DNA of 6,528 nt, taken from Candidatus Cloacimonas sp. 4484_275. GTDB lineage: Bacteria; Cloacimonadota; Cloacimonadia; Cloacimonadales; TCS61. Under the pieces are notes generated by a model. It worked only from the letters and a program-made list of their open reading frames with translations. It was not told the DNA's origin and ran no database searches. The position numbers were made by a program, and so were the translations under genes. The stretch lies in contig NATF01000048.1 in the NCBI GenBank assembly GCA_002085205.1, positions 1-6,528 on the forward strand, in the 5' to 3' direction. This document shows positions 5,508 through 6,528 of the stretch, piece by piece (position 1 is the first letter of the stretch; each line of letters starts with the position of its first letter).

Positions 5508-6528
5508 ATGAAAAGCAAAATTATTTTGGCGGATGATAACATTCACCGGTTGCTGTTTAAGCTGTCGCTTCCGGCAACCGTAGGAATGATTGTGATGGCG
5601 TTGTATAATGTCGTAGACACTATTTTCGTCGGTCGTGGAGTCGGAACCTTGGGCATTGCTGGAATATCGATAGTTTTCCCGTTTCAAATGTTTGTAATGG
5701 CGGTGGGACAAATGATTGGTATCGGCGGAGCTTCTCTTATTTCCAGAAATTTGGGAGCAAATAATTTCCAACGAGCGGAAAAAACATTAGATAATATTTT
5801 GTTGATTGTTATCATTACAAGTCTCGTGCTTATTGTGCCTTCTTATCTGTTTATGAATACACTTTTGAAAACTTTCGGAGCTTCCGCGCCAATTATGCCT
5901 TATGCGAAAGACTATCTGCAAATTATTTTGGCAGGAACACAGTTTTTCATATTTTTAATTTCTTTTAACAATGTAATTCGAGCAGAAGGTAGAGCTAAAA
6001 TTGCGATGGGAACAATGATTGTCTCCGCTATTCTCAACACAATTCTTGATCCTATTTTCATTTTCGGTTTAAAATTGGGAATTCGGGGTGCGGCTATTGC
6101 CACGGTTATTTCTCAATTAATCAGCGTTATTTATGTAATTTACTTTTTTCAGTCGGGAAAAAGTATCCTTAAATTCCGAAAATTACGGTTTAATGTTTCT
6201 ATCCAAAAAGAAATTTTTGCCGTTGGTTTTTCATCATTTTCCCGCCAAGTTGCCGCCAGTTTTTTGGTAATCATTTTAAATAATTCTTTGGCATTTTACG
6301 GCTCGGATATTTCTATTGCTGTTTTTGGAATTATCAACAGAATTTTACGATTTATTATTATGCCTATTTTCGGAATTGCTCAAGGGCTTCAACCGATTGT
6401 TGGTTACAATTTCGGTGCAAAACAATTTCAAAAAGTAATCAAAGCCATTAAACTGGCTTTTATATACGGGGTTGCAATTTCCACTCTCGGTTTTATCGTT
6501 TTAATCTTGTTTTCAAAACCAATTATAG
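5508..6528 (+). CDS. MATE-family multidrug/cation antiporter (partial, 3' end missing)
   Basis: The first 340 codons of a transporter that would normally have about 450 residues and 12 membrane helices; the window ends mid-gene. MATE proteins export drugs or metabolites across the inner membrane in exchange for Na+ or H+. Family signs are the N-terminal LSLPATVGMIVMALYNVVD (19-37) followed by TIFVGRGVG (38-46), GQMIGIGGASLISRNLGA (67-84) and ILNTILDPIFIFGLKLGIRG (165-184) leading into AAIATVISQ. The second half begins with the AQGLQPIVGYNFGAK signature (281-295), common in the MepA-like branch. The visible part holds about eight hydrophobic helices. Start ATG 5508 follows GGAG by 5 bases. The gene is transcribed away from the tRNA cluster, from the promoter at 5424-5452. 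Substrate cannot be told from sequence. Confidence 0.94.
   Translation, partial: MKSKIILADDNIHRLLFKLSLPATVGMIVMALYNVVDTIFVGRGVGTLGIAGISIVFPFQMFVMAVGQMIGIGGASLISRNLGANNFQRAEKTLDNILLIVIITSLVLIVPSYLFMNTLLKTFGASAPIMPYAKDYLQIILAGTQFFIFLISFNNVIRAEGRAKIAMGTMIVSAILNTILDPIFIFGLKLGIRGAAIATVISQLISVIYVIYFFQSGKSILKFRKLRFNVSIQKEIFAVGFSSFSRQVAASFLVIILNNSLAFYGSDISIAVFGIINRILRFIIMPIFGIAQGLQPIVGYNFGAKQFQKVIKAIKLAFIYGVAISTLGFIVLILFSKPII

Noticed and set aside
5472..6103. Minus-strand open frames at 5472-5771 and 5912-6103
   Set aside because: They lie antisense to the clear MATE coding sequence, have low-complexity composition and no family features.

Overview
The window reads as an ordinary chromosomal segment of an AT-rich bacterium. 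The standard code applies: the first long gene ends in TGA inside an ATGA overlap. Shine-Dalgarno sequences (GGAG, AGGA) precede several starts, and all six tRNA genes carry an encoded 3' CCA. The phylum cannot be fixed from this sequence. A lineage near Cloacimonadota or the wider FCB group is only an impression from protein style.

Left part (1-4475), plus strand: four tightly packed genes that look like one operon. They are the last 22 codons of an unidentified gene, an 833-residue protein with a protein-kinase-like N-terminal domain fused to a multi-pass membrane domain, holA (DNA polymerase III delta, the clamp-loader subunit) and era (GTPase for 16S rRNA and 30S maturation). The stop/start junctions overlap or lie 1 base apart (TAATG, ATGA, TAATATG), which suggests translational coupling. 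HolA and Era are standard housekeeping proteins. The large kinase/membrane protein is the only gene here without an obvious role.

Middle part (4476-5410): two short tRNA clusters transcribed towards each other. On the plus strand are tRNA-Ser(UGA), tRNA-Ser(GCU) and tRNA-Gln(UUG), behind a TTGACA-type promoter and ended by a hairpin with a T tract. On the minus strand are initiator tRNA-fMet, elongator tRNA-Met, tRNA-Arg(UCU) and tRNA-His(GUG), ended by a second strong hairpin whose T tract reads on the minus strand. About 120 bases without a gene separate the two terminators.

Right part (5411-6528): a divergent intergenic region with a good sigma-70-like promoter, then the first 340 codons of a MATE-family efflux transporter, cut off by the window end.

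I found no mobile element, CRISPR array, phage gene or evident new multi-gene system. The best candidate for something undescribed is the kinase-like/membrane fusion protein at 69-2570. The minus tRNA cluster has smaller curiosities, including a U1:U72 mismatch in the initiator tRNA and a 2-base gap between two tRNA genes.
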